From an uncultured Bacteroidales bacterium (GTDB lineage Bacteria > Bacteroidota > Bacteroidia > Bacteroidales > Muribaculaceae), in NCBI GenBank assembly GCA_902782465.1, contig CACZNH010000006.1, positions 124,001-188,000 on the forward strand: a DNA stretch of 64,000 nt. Reading direction: 5' to 3'. The notes beneath the pieces were generated by a model. It saw only the letters and a list, made by a program, of their open reading frames with translations, did no database searches and had not been told where the DNA came from. The position numbers were made by a program, and so were the translations under genes. Positions 7,409 through 17,042 of the stretch are shown here, piece by piece. Position 1 is the stretch's first letter; each line of letters opens with the position of its first letter.

Positions 7409-9577
7409 ATGAAAAAACTGATATTTGTACTCCTGACAGTAGTAGGATGCATGACGGCAGCCGCAGTCAACAACGGACTGACCGAGTGGGTAAATCCGAC
7501 CATCGGCACGGGTGGTCACGGCCATGTGTTCCTGGGTGCCAATGTGCCCTTCGGCTATGTGCAGCTGGGACCTACCGAGCACACGCGCGGTTGGGACTGG
7601 TGCTCGGGCTACCACACGAGCGACTCGGTGCTTATCGGCTTCGGCCATCAGCACCTGAGCGGCACAGGCATCGGCGACCTGGGCGACGTGGCATTGCTGC
7701 CCGTCACTAGCCGTGACCAGCGTGAGGTGATATTCAGCCACAACGACGAGACGGTGCGCCCCGGCTACTATGCGGTGACGCTGCGTGAGGGCGACGCTCC
7801 CTACGTCAAAGTGGAACTGACAGCCACCCAGCGCACAGGTATGCACCGCTACACCTTCAATTCTGGAGAGGAGACTTTGCAGCTGATTCTTGACCTGGGT
7901 CAGGGTATCGGTTGGGACTCTCCCGAGATGGTGCGTGCCATGAGGGTAACGCCCCGCACGATTGAGGGCTTCCGCATCTCCAAGGGTTGGGCACAGCGGC
8001 AATACAGTTTCTTTGTCATGGAGTTCAATCAGGATGTCAGAATCGAGCACCTGAACGGTGACACCACCACACTCATCACCACCAAGAACACCGGCCAGCC
8101 GCTGCTGGTCAAGGTTGGCTTGAGTCCTTTGAACATCCTGAATGCTAGGAAGAACCTGAAACAGGAAAATCCTGGTTGGGACTTTGACAAAGTAGCCCGT
8201 GATGCTGATGCCGCTTGGGAAAAGGAATTGGGCAAAATCGCCATCACTACCGACAACGAAGATGATAAAACGGTGTTCTATACCGCCCTGTACCACACGA
8301 TGGTAGCTCCATCGGTATTCTGTGACGTTAACGGTGAGTACCTGGGTGCTGACGGCAAGTCACACCGTGGAGATTTCATCAACTACACTACCCTATCGCT
8401 GTGGGACACCTATCGCGCCGCCCATCCGCTGCAGACGCTTATCCACCGCGAGAAACAACGCGACATGGCGCAGACTTTCCTGCACATCTTTGAGCAGCAG
8501 GGCAAACTGCCCGTGTGGCACCTAATGGGCAATGAGACCGACTGCATGGTGGGCAATCCCGGCGTGCCCGTGCTGGCCGACCTGGTGCTGAAAGGCTTTG
8601 ACGTGGACAAGGAAGCGGCCCTCAAGGCGATGGTTGCCAGCGCAATGCTCGACGAGCGCTCGATGGGCCTGCTGAAACAGTACGGCTACATCCCCTACGA
8701 CCTGGAGGAGGACAAGGAGACCGTGGCTCGCGGCTTGGAATATGCCCTTGCCGACTGGTGCATTGCCCAAGTGGCTAAGCAGGTGGGCGACAAGGAGAAC
8801 TTCAACTATTTCGACAAGCGCAGCAGGTCCTATCAGCACTATTTTGACAAGCAGTCGCGTTTCATGCGCGGCAAGGACTCGAAGGGCAACTTCCGCGACC
8901 TCAAAGAGTTTGACCCATTATCGACCAAGCACCGCAACGACGACTATTGCGAGGGCAACGCCTGGCAATATACCTGGCTTGTACCCCACGATGTGCATGG
9001 GCTGGTGGACTTGTTCGGCAGTGAGAAAGCCTTTGTTTCCAAACTCGACTCGCTGTTCATCGTCGAGGGCGATATGGGCGAAGAAGCATCACCCGACGTG
9101 TCGGGCCTCATTGGCCAGTATGCCCACGGCAACGAGCCCAGCCACCATATTATATATATGTATAACTACGTGGGGCAACCGTGGAAGGCGGCACAACTCG
9201 TGCGCCGCGTGCTGCGCGAACAGTACCGCAACGACCTGGACGGCCTGTCGGGCAACGAGGACGTGGGTCAGATGTCGGCATGGTACATCCTGTCGTCCAT
9301 CGGCCTGTATCAGGAGGAACCTGCGGGCGGCAAGTATATTATCGGCTCGCCACTGTTTAACGAGGCCCGCATCAATGTGGGCGACCGCAAGACGTTCACC
9401 GTCAAGGCCATGAACAACAGCGACAAGAACATCTACGTCCAGAGCGCCAAGCTCAATGGCAAGCGCTACGACAAGAGCTATATCGACTACCGCGACATCA
9501 TCGCCGGCGGCACCCTGGAACTCACCATGGGCCCCAAACCCAGCAAATGGGGCACCAACAAGAAAAACCGCCCTTAA
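7409..9577 (+). CDS. GH92 family alpha-mannosidase, secreted
   Basis: 722 residues starting at ATG 7409 (MKKLIFVLLTVVGC), with a cleavable signal peptide ending near TAAAV. GH92 enzymes are calcium-dependent exo-alpha-mannosidases that trim mannose from N-glycans or yeast mannan. Conserved elements seen: VNPTIGTGGHGHVF near the N-terminus, the NEPSHH motif near 574, and GNEDVGQMSAWY at about 615-626, which carries the acidic residues that act as base and metal ligands. Length fits the family. No SusC/SusD pair or other PUL gene is adjacent, so it looks like a stand-alone enzyme. Linkage specificity cannot be read from the sequence. Confidence 0.93.
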   Translation: MKKLIFVLLTVVGCMTAAAVNNGLTEWVNPTIGTGGHGHVFLGANVPFGYVQLGPTEHTRGWDWCSGYHTSDSVLIGFGHQHLSGTGIGDLGDVALLPVTSRDQREVIFSHNDETVRPGYYAVTLREGDAPYVKVELTATQRTGMHRYTFNSGEETLQLILDLGQGIGWDSPEMVRAMRVTPRTIEGFRISKGWAQRQYSFFVMEFNQDVRIEHLNGDTTTLITTKNTGQPLLVKVGLSPLNILNARKNLKQENPGWDFDKVARDADAAWEKELGKIAITTDNEDDKTVFYTALYHTMVAPSVFCDVNGEYLGADGKSHRGDFINYTTLSLWDTYRAAHPLQTLIHREKQRDMAQTFLHIFEQQGKLPVWHLMGNETDCMVGNPGVPVLADLVLKGFDVDKEAALKAMVASAMLDERSMGLLKQYGYIPYDLEEDKETVARGLEYALADWCIAQVAKQVGDKENFNYFDKRSRSYQHYFDKQSRFMRGKDSKGNFRDLKEFDPLSTKHRNDDYCEGNAWQYTWLVPHDVHGLVDLFGSEKAFVSKLDSLFIVEGDMGEEASPDVSGLIGQYAHGNEPSHHIIYMYNYVGQPWKAAQLVRRVLREQYRNDLDGLSGNEDVGQMSAWYILSSIGLYQEEPAGGKYIIGSPLFNEARINVGDRKTFTVKAMNNSDKNIYVQSAKLNGKRYDKSYIDYRDIIAGGTLELTMGPKPSKWGTNKKNRP

Positions 9578-9622
9578 TGTGAATTTTTAGGCCAAAAATT
9601 CACCGATAATGTGATTTTGCAG

Positions 9623-9630
9623 TAAATTTG
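9623..9630 (+). promoter_or_regulatory. -7 box upstream of the small-protein/dxs operon
   Basis: TAAATTTG, a full TAnnTTTG match 28 bases upstream of the 58-residue open frame at 9659. It suggests that transcription of dxs begins here rather than in the GH92 gene. Confidence 0.6.
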
Positions 9631-9658
9631 CAGGTTAAACGTAATGATGTAGACCCTA

Positions 9659-9835
9659 ATGACGACTGGAAACTGGATACGTTTTGCGTGCATCCTGCTG
9701 CTATGGCTGGGATTGTGCTGGCTGCTGCTGACGCGGGCAGCTCGCATCGACTTCATGGTGATTTTCACCATCGTGGCGTCGGGCATCATCATTTTTGTCC
9801 CTCTCTACAAGAAATATGTGAGAAAAAAAGACTGA
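9659..9835 (+). CDS. Small two-helix membrane protein upstream of dxs
   Basis: A 58-residue frame, MTTGNWIRFACILL to KKYVRKKD. It has a very hydrophobic helix at about 8-25, a second at about 32-50, a short Arg-containing turn and a basic C-terminal tail. The stop at 9833-9835 is 2 bases before the dxs ATG, so the two are probably translationally coupled. A -7 box sits 28 bases upstream. I do not recognise the family. The length, coupling and promoter argue that it is real; it could be a membrane anchor or regulator for a neighbour, but nothing proves that. Confidence 0.7.
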   Translation: MTTGNWIRFACILLLWLGLCWLLLTRAARIDFMVIFTIVASGIIIFVPLYKKYVRKKD

Positions 9836-9837
9836 CC

Positions 9838-11757
9838 ATGACAACAAAACCATATATAAAAGAACACTGCCCGCTGCTGGCGCAAATCGACACGCCTGCA
9901 GACCTTAGGAAACTGGACATCGACCAGTTGCCACAGGTGTGCGACGAGCTGCGGCAATACATGATACACGAGCTGTCGAGTAATCCCGGACACTTCGCTT
10001 CGAGCATGGGTGCCGTGGAAATCATTGTGGCTCTGCACTACGTTTTCAACACGCCCGATGACCGTCTGGTGTGGGACGTGGGACATCAAGCATACGCCCA
10101 CAAGATATTGACGGGCCGTCGCGACCAGTTTGACGACAACCGCAAGCTGGATGGCCTAAGCGGTTTCCCCAACCCCGCCGAGAGCGAATATGACACCTTC
10201 ACGGCAGGCCATGCCTCCAACTCCATCTCGGCAGCCCTGGGCATGGCGATTGCCGCTGAACTGCAGGACAACAAGGACCGCAAAGTGGTCGCCGTCATCG
10301 GTGACGCAAGCATCAGCGGCGGCTTGGCGTTTGAAGGCATCAACAACGCCACCACCAACCCCAACAACCTGATTATCGTCCTCAACGACAACGATATGGC
10401 AATTGACGCCAATGTGGGAGCCTTGAGCCACTACATGAGCGACCTGCACACGTCGCGCCGCTACAACAAGCTGCGCTACAAGACCTACCAGTTCCTGCGT
10501 CGCCACAAGGTCATCAACGACAACCGCAAGGGCTTGATTATGCGTTTCAGCAATGCGTTGAAGTCGCTCTTCTCGGGTCAGCAGAACATCTTCGAGGGCC
10601 TGAATATCCGCTACTTCGGGCTGTATGACGGCCATGACGTGAAACGTCTGGTGAAGGTGTTCCGAGAGATTAAGGACATGACCGGTCCCAAGCTGGTGCA
10701 TGTGCGTACCGTCAAGGGCAAGGGCTTTGCCGCTGCCGAGGCTGACCCCGCCGTATGGCATGCCCCGGGCAAGTTTGACGAGGAGACCGGTGAACGCGCC
10801 AAGGGCGGCAAGGGCGGTCCCATCAAGTATCAGGACGTTTTCGGCAAGACCCTTGTGGAACTTGCCGAGAAGAACGATAAGATTGTGGGCATCACTGCAG
10901 CCATGCCCAGCGGCACCTCGATGTCGCTGATGCTGGCAGCTATGCCCCGGCGCGCCTTTGACGTGGGCATCAGCGAGGGCCACGCCGTGACCTTTGCCGG
11001 CGGCCTTGCCAAGGACGGTATGCGCCCCTACTGCGCCATCTACAGCACCTTCCTGCAGCGCGGCTACGACTCCATCATCCATGACGTTGCCATCCAGGGA
11101 CTGCCGGTGACCTTCTGCATCGACCGCGGCGGCATCGTCGGTGAGGACGGTGTGACACATCACGGCCTGTTTGACCTCGCCTACCTGCGTTGCATCCCCG
11201 GCATGACGGTGGCCTCGCCGCTCAACGAGCACGACCTGCGCAACCTCATGTACACCGCCCAAATGGACGACATGGGCCCCTTTGCCATCCGCTATCCGCG
11301 CGGCAAGGGCGTCATTGCCGACTGGCAAAACGAAATGAAGGTTTTGCCCGTGGGCAAGGGACGACGGCTGACCGAGGGCGAAGGCGTGGCAGTGCTGAGC
11401 ATCGGCCACATCGGTAACGAGGTCATCGACGTGGTGAACCGCCTGGCCGAACGCGGCATCAAGGTGGGCCACTACGACATGATTTACCTCAAGCCCATCG
11501 ATGAGCAGATTCTTGAGGAAGCCACCACCCGATACCACAGCATCATCACCATCGAGGACGGTACCGTGGTGGGCGGCCTGGGCTCGGCAGTCGCCGAGTG
11601 GATGTCGCGCCACGACAAGACCAACCGCCTGAGGATGCTGGGTGTGCAGGACGAGTTCGTGCATCAGGGCACTGTGGCCGAGCTTTATGAGCGGTGCGGC
11701 ATGGATGCCCAGTCGCTGGAAAAGACAATACTTCTGGAGTTAGGAGTTAGGGGTTAA
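9838..11757 (+). CDS. dxs: 1-deoxy-D-xylulose-5-phosphate synthase
   Basis: 639 residues from ATG 9838. DXS condenses pyruvate and glyceraldehyde-3-phosphate with thiamine diphosphate, the first step of the MEP isoprenoid pathway, in the cytosol. Seen: SSNPGHFASSMG, DVGHQAYAHKILTGR, the TPP/Mg motif GDASISGGLAFEG starting near residue 155, and the central and C-terminal transketolase-like domains with FCIDRGGIVGEDG. The frame could extend further upstream, but that part overlaps the small membrane-protein gene in another frame. The last residues LELGVRG and the stop lie in a heptamer array. dxs-trkA-trkH is a recurring order in this phylum. Confidence 0.97.
   Translation: MTTKPYIKEHCPLLAQIDTPADLRKLDIDQLPQVCDELRQYMIHELSSNPGHFASSMGAVEIIVALHYVFNTPDDRLVWDVGHQAYAHKILTGRRDQFDDNRKLDGLSGFPNPAESEYDTFTAGHASNSISAALGMAIAAELQDNKDRKVVAVIGDASISGGLAFEGINNATTNPNNLIIVLNDNDMAIDANVGALSHYMSDLHTSRRYNKLRYKTYQFLRRHKVINDNRKGLIMRFSNALKSLFSGQQNIFEGLNIRYFGLYDGHDVKRLVKVFREIKDMTGPKLVHVRTVKGKGFAAAEADPAVWHAPGKFDEETGERAKGGKGGPIKYQDVFGKTLVELAEKNDKIVGITAAMPSGTSMSLMLAAMPRRAFDVGISEGHAVTFAGGLAKDGMRPYCAIYSTFLQRGYDSIIHDVAIQGLPVTFCIDRGGIVGEDGVTHHGLFDLAYLRCIPGMTVASPLNEHDLRNLMYTAQMDDMGPFAIRYPRGKGVIADWQNEMKVLPVGKGRRLTEGEGVAVLSIGHIGNEVIDVVNRLAERGIKVGHYDMIYLKPIDEQILEEATTRYHSIITIEDGTVVGGLGSAVAEWMSRHDKTNRLRMLGVQDEFVHQGTVAELYERCGMDAQSLEKTILLELGVRG
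11736..11756. repeat. Heptamer array at the 3' end of dxs
   Basis: GGAGTTA, GGAGTTA, GGGGTTA: three units of exactly 7 bases. They encode most of the last six residues, and the dxs TAA stop begins in the last unit. The sequence resembles the units after gcvH. Confidence 0.7.
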
Positions 11758-11783
11758 ACCATAAACTGAAATAATATTTAACA

Positions 11784-13115
11784 ATGAAAATCGTTATTGC
11801 CGGTGCCGGAGAAGTCGGAACCCATCTAGCCAAGATGCTCAGCAATGAGGAGCAAGACATCATCGTCATGGACGTTGATAACAAGAAACTCGAGCCTCTC
11901 GAGAACTACAACCTGCTCACCCATCAGGGCAGTGCCATCTCGTTCAGTGACCTGAATGCCATCAAGACGGGGGCCTGTGACCTGTTCATTGCTGTGACCA
12001 AAAGCGAGGCGCGCAACATCTTAGCGAGTTCAATGGCCAAACGCCTGGGCGCCAAGAAGACTGTTGCCCGTGTTGACAATGACGAGTTCTTCAACCCCAA
12101 GTGGCGCGAACACATCAGCCAACTGGGCATCGACCACCTCATCTATCCCGAGATGCTCGCTGCCAAGGAAATTGCCAGTGCGCTGAAACGCACTTGGGCG
12201 AGAAACTGGTTCGAGCTGTTTGACGGAGAGCTGATTGTGGTGGGCGTGAAGATCCGCTCCAATGCCCGCATCGTGAACCAGATGCTCAAGGATGTGTCCA
12301 ACATCAGCCACTTCCTGCACGTGTCGGCCATCAAGCGCAACCGTGAAATCATCATCCCGCGTGGCGATGACCGCGTGCTGGAGAACGATATCATCTACGT
12401 GGCCACCACACTCGACCACATCGACGAGGTGCGCGACGTGTGCGGCAAGACGCAGACGCCAGTTGATAACGTCCTCGTTGTGGGCGGCAACGACATTGCC
12501 GAGCAGTTGATTAAAAAGCTGGGCAAGAGCGTTGACATCAAGATTATTGAGAATGACATGCAACGCTGTGATGAACTGTCGCAACGCTACCCCAACTGCA
12601 AAATTGTACAAGGCGACTTCCGCGACACGGAACTGAGCGAGGAAGAGAGTGTGAGCTACTATGACGCCTTTGTCGCGCTGGGTGATAACAGCGCCGTGAA
12701 CATGATGTCGTGCCTGATTGCCAAAACCAATGGTGTTCCCAAGACCATTGCCCAGGTCGAGGACATCCAGTTCATCAACGAGGCCGAAGCGCTCAACATC
12801 GGCACCATCGTCAACAAGAAGCTGCTGGCATCGAGCCGCATCTATCAGATTATGATTGACGCCGACGAGGACAACGCACGTTGCCTCGCCCTGGCCGATG
12901 CTGAGGTTGCCGAAATCATCGTCGAGGAAGGTGACCGCGTGACCAAGTCCGATGTCAAAGACCTGAAACTGAGCCGCGACTTTACCATTGCAGGACTAGT
13001 CCGCAACGGCAAGGGACAACTGGTTGACGGCAACACACGCATCATGGCGGGTGACCATGTAGTAGTCTTCTGCCTGCAAGGAGCACTCCACAAACTAGAC
13101 AAGTATTTCTCGTGA
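11784..13115 (+). CDS. trkA: Trk potassium uptake regulatory protein TrkA
   Basis: 443 residues, two tandem RCK units. The first Rossmann fold starts at MKIVIAGAGEVGTHLA with the NAD-binding glycines; the second starts near VLVVGGNDIAEQL at about 230. Each is followed by a TrkA-C domain. TrkA is the cytosolic ring that gates the TrkH channel in response to nucleotides. The stop overlaps the trkH start by one base (TGATG), so the pair is translationally coupled. Confidence 0.96.
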   Translation: MKIVIAGAGEVGTHLAKMLSNEEQDIIVMDVDNKKLEPLENYNLLTHQGSAISFSDLNAIKTGACDLFIAVTKSEARNILASSMAKRLGAKKTVARVDNDEFFNPKWREHISQLGIDHLIYPEMLAAKEIASALKRTWARNWFELFDGELIVVGVKIRSNARIVNQMLKDVSNISHFLHVSAIKRNREIIIPRGDDRVLENDIIYVATTLDHIDEVRDVCGKTQTPVDNVLVVGGNDIAEQLIKKLGKSVDIKIIENDMQRCDELSQRYPNCKIVQGDFRDTELSEEESVSYYDAFVALGDNSAVNMMSCLIAKTNGVPKTIAQVEDIQFINEAEALNIGTIVNKKLLASSRIYQIMIDADEDNARCLALADAEVAEIIVEEGDRVTKSDVKDLKLSRDFTIAGLVRNGKGQLVDGNTRIMAGDHVVVFCLQGALHKLDKYFS

Positions 13116-14596
13116 TGAGTAAACGGGCAAACCAACATATCAACTTCCCTATTGTACTGCGATTCCAGGGCTGGCTGCTGCTCATCGAGGCGGCATTCAT
13201 GCTGCTGCCCCTTGCTGTATCTTGGTGGTTTGACGAATCAATGGCGTTGCGTTCCTTCATCTTCAGCACATTAATTACTGCCGCTGCTGGTGCCGGCATG
13301 GCATTCGGCATCAAGCCACGCAGTACGTCTATGCACAAGCGTGAAGGTCTGATGCTCACCGCCATCATCTGGGTATTCTTCTCAATTTTCGGCATGTTGC
13401 CCTATCTGTTCAGCGGGACATTAAATAATGTGACCGACGCATTCTTTGAGACGATGGCGGGCTTCACGACAACCGGTTCGAGCGTCATTCCCAATGTCGA
13501 AGATATTCCGCGAGGTGTCCTGTTCTGGCGCGCGATGACACAATGGATTGGCGGTATGGGAATCATCCTGTTCACCCTTGCCGTCATTCCCATGTTGAAT
13601 CAGAAAGGCGGTATCGCGCTGTTCAATGCCGAGGTTACAGGCATTACCCATGAGCGTTTACGCCCCCGTATCAGCCAAACAGCCAAGGACTTGTGGCTCA
13701 TCTACATCGCCCTGACCGCATTATTGACAGTATTGCTTTATATCGGCCCGATGAACTGGTTTGACGCGGTGTGCCATGCGATGACAACCACCTCGACAGG
13801 TGGTTATTCCACCAAGAACATCGGACTGGACTACTGGCAGTCGCCTTACGTGTTTATCGTGGTCATCATCTTCATGTTCATCGGCGGTATCAGTTTCTCG
13901 CTTATCGCTGCCACGATGCGCGGGAACTTCAAACGAATCAGGCACAACAACACCCTGCGCTGGTATTGCATGACAACGCTGATTACAACCATTGCCATCT
14001 TCCTCTATATGATTTATATGGGGTTCCTTGACAACAATCAAGAGAGATTCATTTATGGCGCTTTTGACACCTTGTCGGCGATTACCTCGACCGGTTTCTC
14101 GACTTTTGACTACGAGAACAGCGGTGAGTTTGTTACCGTCATCCTGATGGTGATGATGTTCTTCGGCGGCATGGCGGGCTCCACCTCGGGCGGTGCCAAG
14201 ATGGACCGCCTCATCGTGCTGCTCAAGCACACCTCCAACGAGTTCTACCGTGTGCTGCACACCAACTCGGTGCGCGCCGTGCACATCGACGGCAAGCCCG
14301 TTCCCAATCACGTTGTGAGCAAGGTAAACACCTTTTTTACCGTATATGTCGGTCTTATCCTGGTCGTGGCACTGTACCTCACCTTCTATGGTGTGCCGGT
14401 ATTTGACGCAATGTATACGTCGATGTCGGCCATCAGCAACGTGGGCATCGGCCATGGTGTAACAGGTGCCAATGGCTCATGGGTATCGTTGCATCCCGGT
14501 GCCAAGTGGGTGCTGGCATTCGAGATGATGATTGGACGTCTGGAACTGTTCACCGTTCTGGTCATCTTCACGCGCTCCTTCTGGAAAAAGGACTGA
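13115..14596 (+). CDS. trkH: Trk potassium transporter TrkH
   Basis: 493 residues with about 10-12 membrane segments. It carries the repeated pore-loop selectivity motifs of the Trk/Ktr/HKT family: TMAGFTTTGSSV, TTTSTGGYST, ITSTGFST and SAISNVGIGHG. It conducts K+ across the inner membrane and is gated by TrkA, encoded just upstream with a 1-base overlap. The ATG at 13115 is used; the GTG at 13112 would overlap more. Full length. Confidence 0.96.
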   Translation: MSKRANQHINFPIVLRFQGWLLLIEAAFMLLPLAVSWWFDESMALRSFIFSTLITAAAGAGMAFGIKPRSTSMHKREGLMLTAIIWVFFSIFGMLPYLFSGTLNNVTDAFFETMAGFTTTGSSVIPNVEDIPRGVLFWRAMTQWIGGMGIILFTLAVIPMLNQKGGIALFNAEVTGITHERLRPRISQTAKDLWLIYIALTALLTVLLYIGPMNWFDAVCHAMTTTSTGGYSTKNIGLDYWQSPYVFIVVIIFMFIGGISFSLIAATMRGNFKRIRHNNTLRWYCMTTLITTIAIFLYMIYMGFLDNNQERFIYGAFDTLSAITSTGFSTFDYENSGEFVTVILMVMMFFGGMAGSTSGGAKMDRLIVLLKHTSNEFYRVLHTNSVRAVHIDGKPVPNHVVSKVNTFFTVYVGLILVVALYLTFYGVPVFDAMYTSMSAISNVGIGHGVTGANGSWVSLHPGAKWVLAFEMMIGRLELFTVLVIFTRSFWKKD

Positions 14597-14615
14597 TTCT
14601 AGTCCAATCCAGCCC

Positions 14616-14643
14616 AGTTGGCACCCGACCATTCCAACTTTTT
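14616..14643 (+). terminator. Weak hairpin terminator after trkH
   Basis: AGTTGG (14616-14621) pairs with CCAACT (14634-14639), followed by TTTTT. The stem is only 6 bp, so it may be a partial terminator. Confidence 0.4.
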
Positions 14644-14670
14644 AGACACTTACCAACAAATATACTTAAT

Positions 14671-17025
14671 ATGACGAAAAACAGAATGAGCTACAGTCTG
14701 ATAGCCCTTTCAGCTATATGCATCATCGCACTGCTGGCAGGATGCACCCAGTCTGTCGACATCGAAAAACGGGTAGATGAACTCTATGGCAAAATGTCTC
14801 AAGAAGAGCGCATTGCCCAGTTGAAGAGCATGTATATGGACGAGTTGTTCAACGAACAGGGACAGCTTGATACGGCAAAATGCCGTGAACTGATTCCAAA
14901 CGGCATCGGACATTTCTCACAGTTTGCCATGCAGGAGCCACGTGACCCCAACGTGTTGCGCGACCGGGTCGCCGCAATTCAAGACTGGCTGATGCATCAC
15001 ACCCCCAACGGCATTCCCGCCTTGTGTCACGAGGAAGCGCTAACAGGTATCAACACCCTGGGCGCAACCATCTATCCGCAGCAAATCGGACAAGCCTGCT
15101 CGTTCAACCCCGTCCTGGCCGAGCTGAAGACCCGTCAGACAGGCACTGCCATGCGTAAGATGGGCGCTGTGCTGGCGCTGTCACCGATGGTGGATGTGTG
15201 CCGCAATCCCAGTTTCAACCGTCTGGAAGAATCCTACGGTGAGGACGGCTATCTGTCGGCCGTGATGGGTACAGCGTTTGTCAAGGGCATGCAACAGAGC
15301 GACCTCAAGAAAGGTGTCGGTGCCTGCTCAAAGCATTACCTGGGCTACGGTGGCGGTGGCGACGCCAACGAGAAGGAGTTGATGGAGGAGATTCTGCTGC
15401 CTCATGAAGCCATTATCCGCCTTGCAGGCAGTCACGTGATTATGCCTGGCTATCATGCGATTCATGGCACCAACTGCGTGGCCAACAGCGAGATACTGCA
15501 GGACATCCTGCATGGCTATCTCGGTTTTGACGGCATGGTGGTCAGCGACTATAGTTCCATCGACCAGATTCCGGAATTGACTGACGACGTCCACAAGGCC
15601 GCTGCAGCCATCAACGCTGGTAATGATGTGGACTTCCCCACAGGCAACTGCTACCAGCACCTGCAAGATGCCATCGACCAAGGCCTGGTGCACCCCGACA
15701 CGCTGGAACGGGCAGTAAAAAACGTGCTGCGCCACAAGATGCTTGCAGGCCTTTTTGACAAGAATCCATACCTATATACCAAGGAACAAATCACCCTCGA
15801 CACACCCGAGGAGCGTCAGACGGCCTATGACATTGCCACACAATCGGTTGTACTGCTGGAAAACAACGGAGTCTTGCCGCTCAAGGAGGCCAAGAACATC
15901 CTCGTGACAGGACCTAACGCCAACACCATGTGGGCCCTGTGCGGCGACTACTCCTTCCCCGCTATGTCCTATTTCTGGAAAAAGATGGAAAGCGGCTATG
16001 AGCACCCCCACATGGTCACCCTGCTCGAGGGCATGCAAAACCGCAAGGCCGAGGGCGTAAATATCCTCTATTCGCGCGGCTGCGACTGGACCGAGGAGAT
16101 TGAGACCAAATATGACAAGAACGGTGACCCGCGTTCGTGGGAATACGGGCTGTTGCACCGCAAGGTGGATGCCGGCGAGAAGATTGACAAATCCGAAGCC
16201 CTGGATATGGCAAAACGATGCGATGTCATTGTTGCCGCCGTCGGTGAGAACGTGATGCTGTGCGGCGAGAACCGCGACCGTCAAGGGCTGCGCCTGCCGG
16301 GCAAGCAGGAGCAGTATGTTGAAGAGTTGCTGGCAACAGGCAAACCCGTCGTGCTGGTGGTCTTCGGCGGACGCGCTCAGGTCATCTCAGGCCTTGCCGA
16401 GCGTTGCGCGGCAGTCATCCAAGCCTGGTATCCTGGCGAGGAGGGCGGCAATGCCGTTGCCGACATTCTTTACGGCAAAGTGTCTCCATCGGCCAAATTA
16501 TCAGTCAGTTATCCCAATACCGAGGTTTACGAACCCCTGTGTTATAACTATAGCGCTGAGAAAGACCCGCGAGTACAGTGGCCCTTTGGCTACGGCCTGA
16601 GTTACACCACATTTGAATATGGCAACCTGAAAGTTGAGGGAGAGCACACTACCGCATCGCCGAGCTTCGACCTCACATTCACGGTAAAGAATACAGGCAA
16701 AATGGCTGCTGACGAGATTGCCCAAATTTACCTCTCGCCCACTTCCAGCAACCAGCACATCCGTCCCATCCAGTTGCAGGGTTTTGCGCGCGTGTCACTC
16801 CAGCCTGGGGAGGAAAAGACCGTCAAAGTCAAGCTCTATACCGAACAGTTTGGCTATTACAGCCACGATGGACAGCGCCAGTGGAATATCGCTCCCGGCA
16901 AGTTCATTGTGAAAGTAGGGGCTTCATCGACCGACATCAGGCTGCAAGAGCAGGTTGAGCTGAAAGGTGAGCAGATAATCAAGCCCCTAAGAGAGCATTA
17001 TCTTTCAGAGAGCACCATCCAATAA
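14671..17025 (+). CDS. GH3 family beta-glucosidase/beta-xylosidase-type lipoprotein
   Basis: 784 residues from ATG 14671. A lipobox LLAGC follows a hydrophobic segment, so the protein is a predicted outer-membrane or periplasmic lipoprotein. GH3 order is intact: N-terminal (beta/alpha)8 domain with the catalytic nucleophile Asp293 in VVSDYSS, the second alpha/beta domain (about 410-640) with NRDRQGLRLPGKQ, and a C-terminal fibronectin type III-like domain with VTVKNTG-like strands. GH3 enzymes release glucose, xylose or related sugars from non-reducing ends; substrate is not predictable here. It may form a small regulon with the GH92 enzyme 7 kb upstream, but the genes are not adjacent. Confidence 0.92.
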   Translation: MTKNRMSYSLIALSAICIIALLAGCTQSVDIEKRVDELYGKMSQEERIAQLKSMYMDELFNEQGQLDTAKCRELIPNGIGHFSQFAMQEPRDPNVLRDRVAAIQDWLMHHTPNGIPALCHEEALTGINTLGATIYPQQIGQACSFNPVLAELKTRQTGTAMRKMGAVLALSPMVDVCRNPSFNRLEESYGEDGYLSAVMGTAFVKGMQQSDLKKGVGACSKHYLGYGGGGDANEKELMEEILLPHEAIIRLAGSHVIMPGYHAIHGTNCVANSEILQDILHGYLGFDGMVVSDYSSIDQIPELTDDVHKAAAAINAGNDVDFPTGNCYQHLQDAIDQGLVHPDTLERAVKNVLRHKMLAGLFDKNPYLYTKEQITLDTPEERQTAYDIATQSVVLLENNGVLPLKEAKNILVTGPNANTMWALCGDYSFPAMSYFWKKMESGYEHPHMVTLLEGMQNRKAEGVNILYSRGCDWTEEIETKYDKNGDPRSWEYGLLHRKVDAGEKIDKSEALDMAKRCDVIVAAVGENVMLCGENRDRQGLRLPGKQEQYVEELLATGKPVVLVVFGGRAQVISGLAERCAAVIQAWYPGEEGGNAVADILYGKVSPSAKLSVSYPNTEVYEPLCYNYSAEKDPRVQWPFGYGLSYTTFEYGNLKVEGEHTTASPSFDLTFTVKNTGKMAADEIAQIYLSPTSSNQHIRPIQLQGFARVSLQPGEEKTVKVKLYTEQFGYYSHDGQRQWNIAPGKFIVKVGASSTDIRLQEQVELKGEQIIKPLREHYLSESTIQ

Positions 17026-17042
17026 CCGCAAGTTCTTGAAAG

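Noticed and set aside
9628-9837. Extended N-terminus of Dxs
   Set aside because: The extra residues are His/Ala-rich with no relation to DXS, and the same bases encode the small membrane protein in another frame.
10156-11664. Open frame of 502 residues antisense to dxs
   Set aside because: A by-product of high-GC codon use; it is rich in His, Val and Asp in the mirror pattern and dxs is certain.
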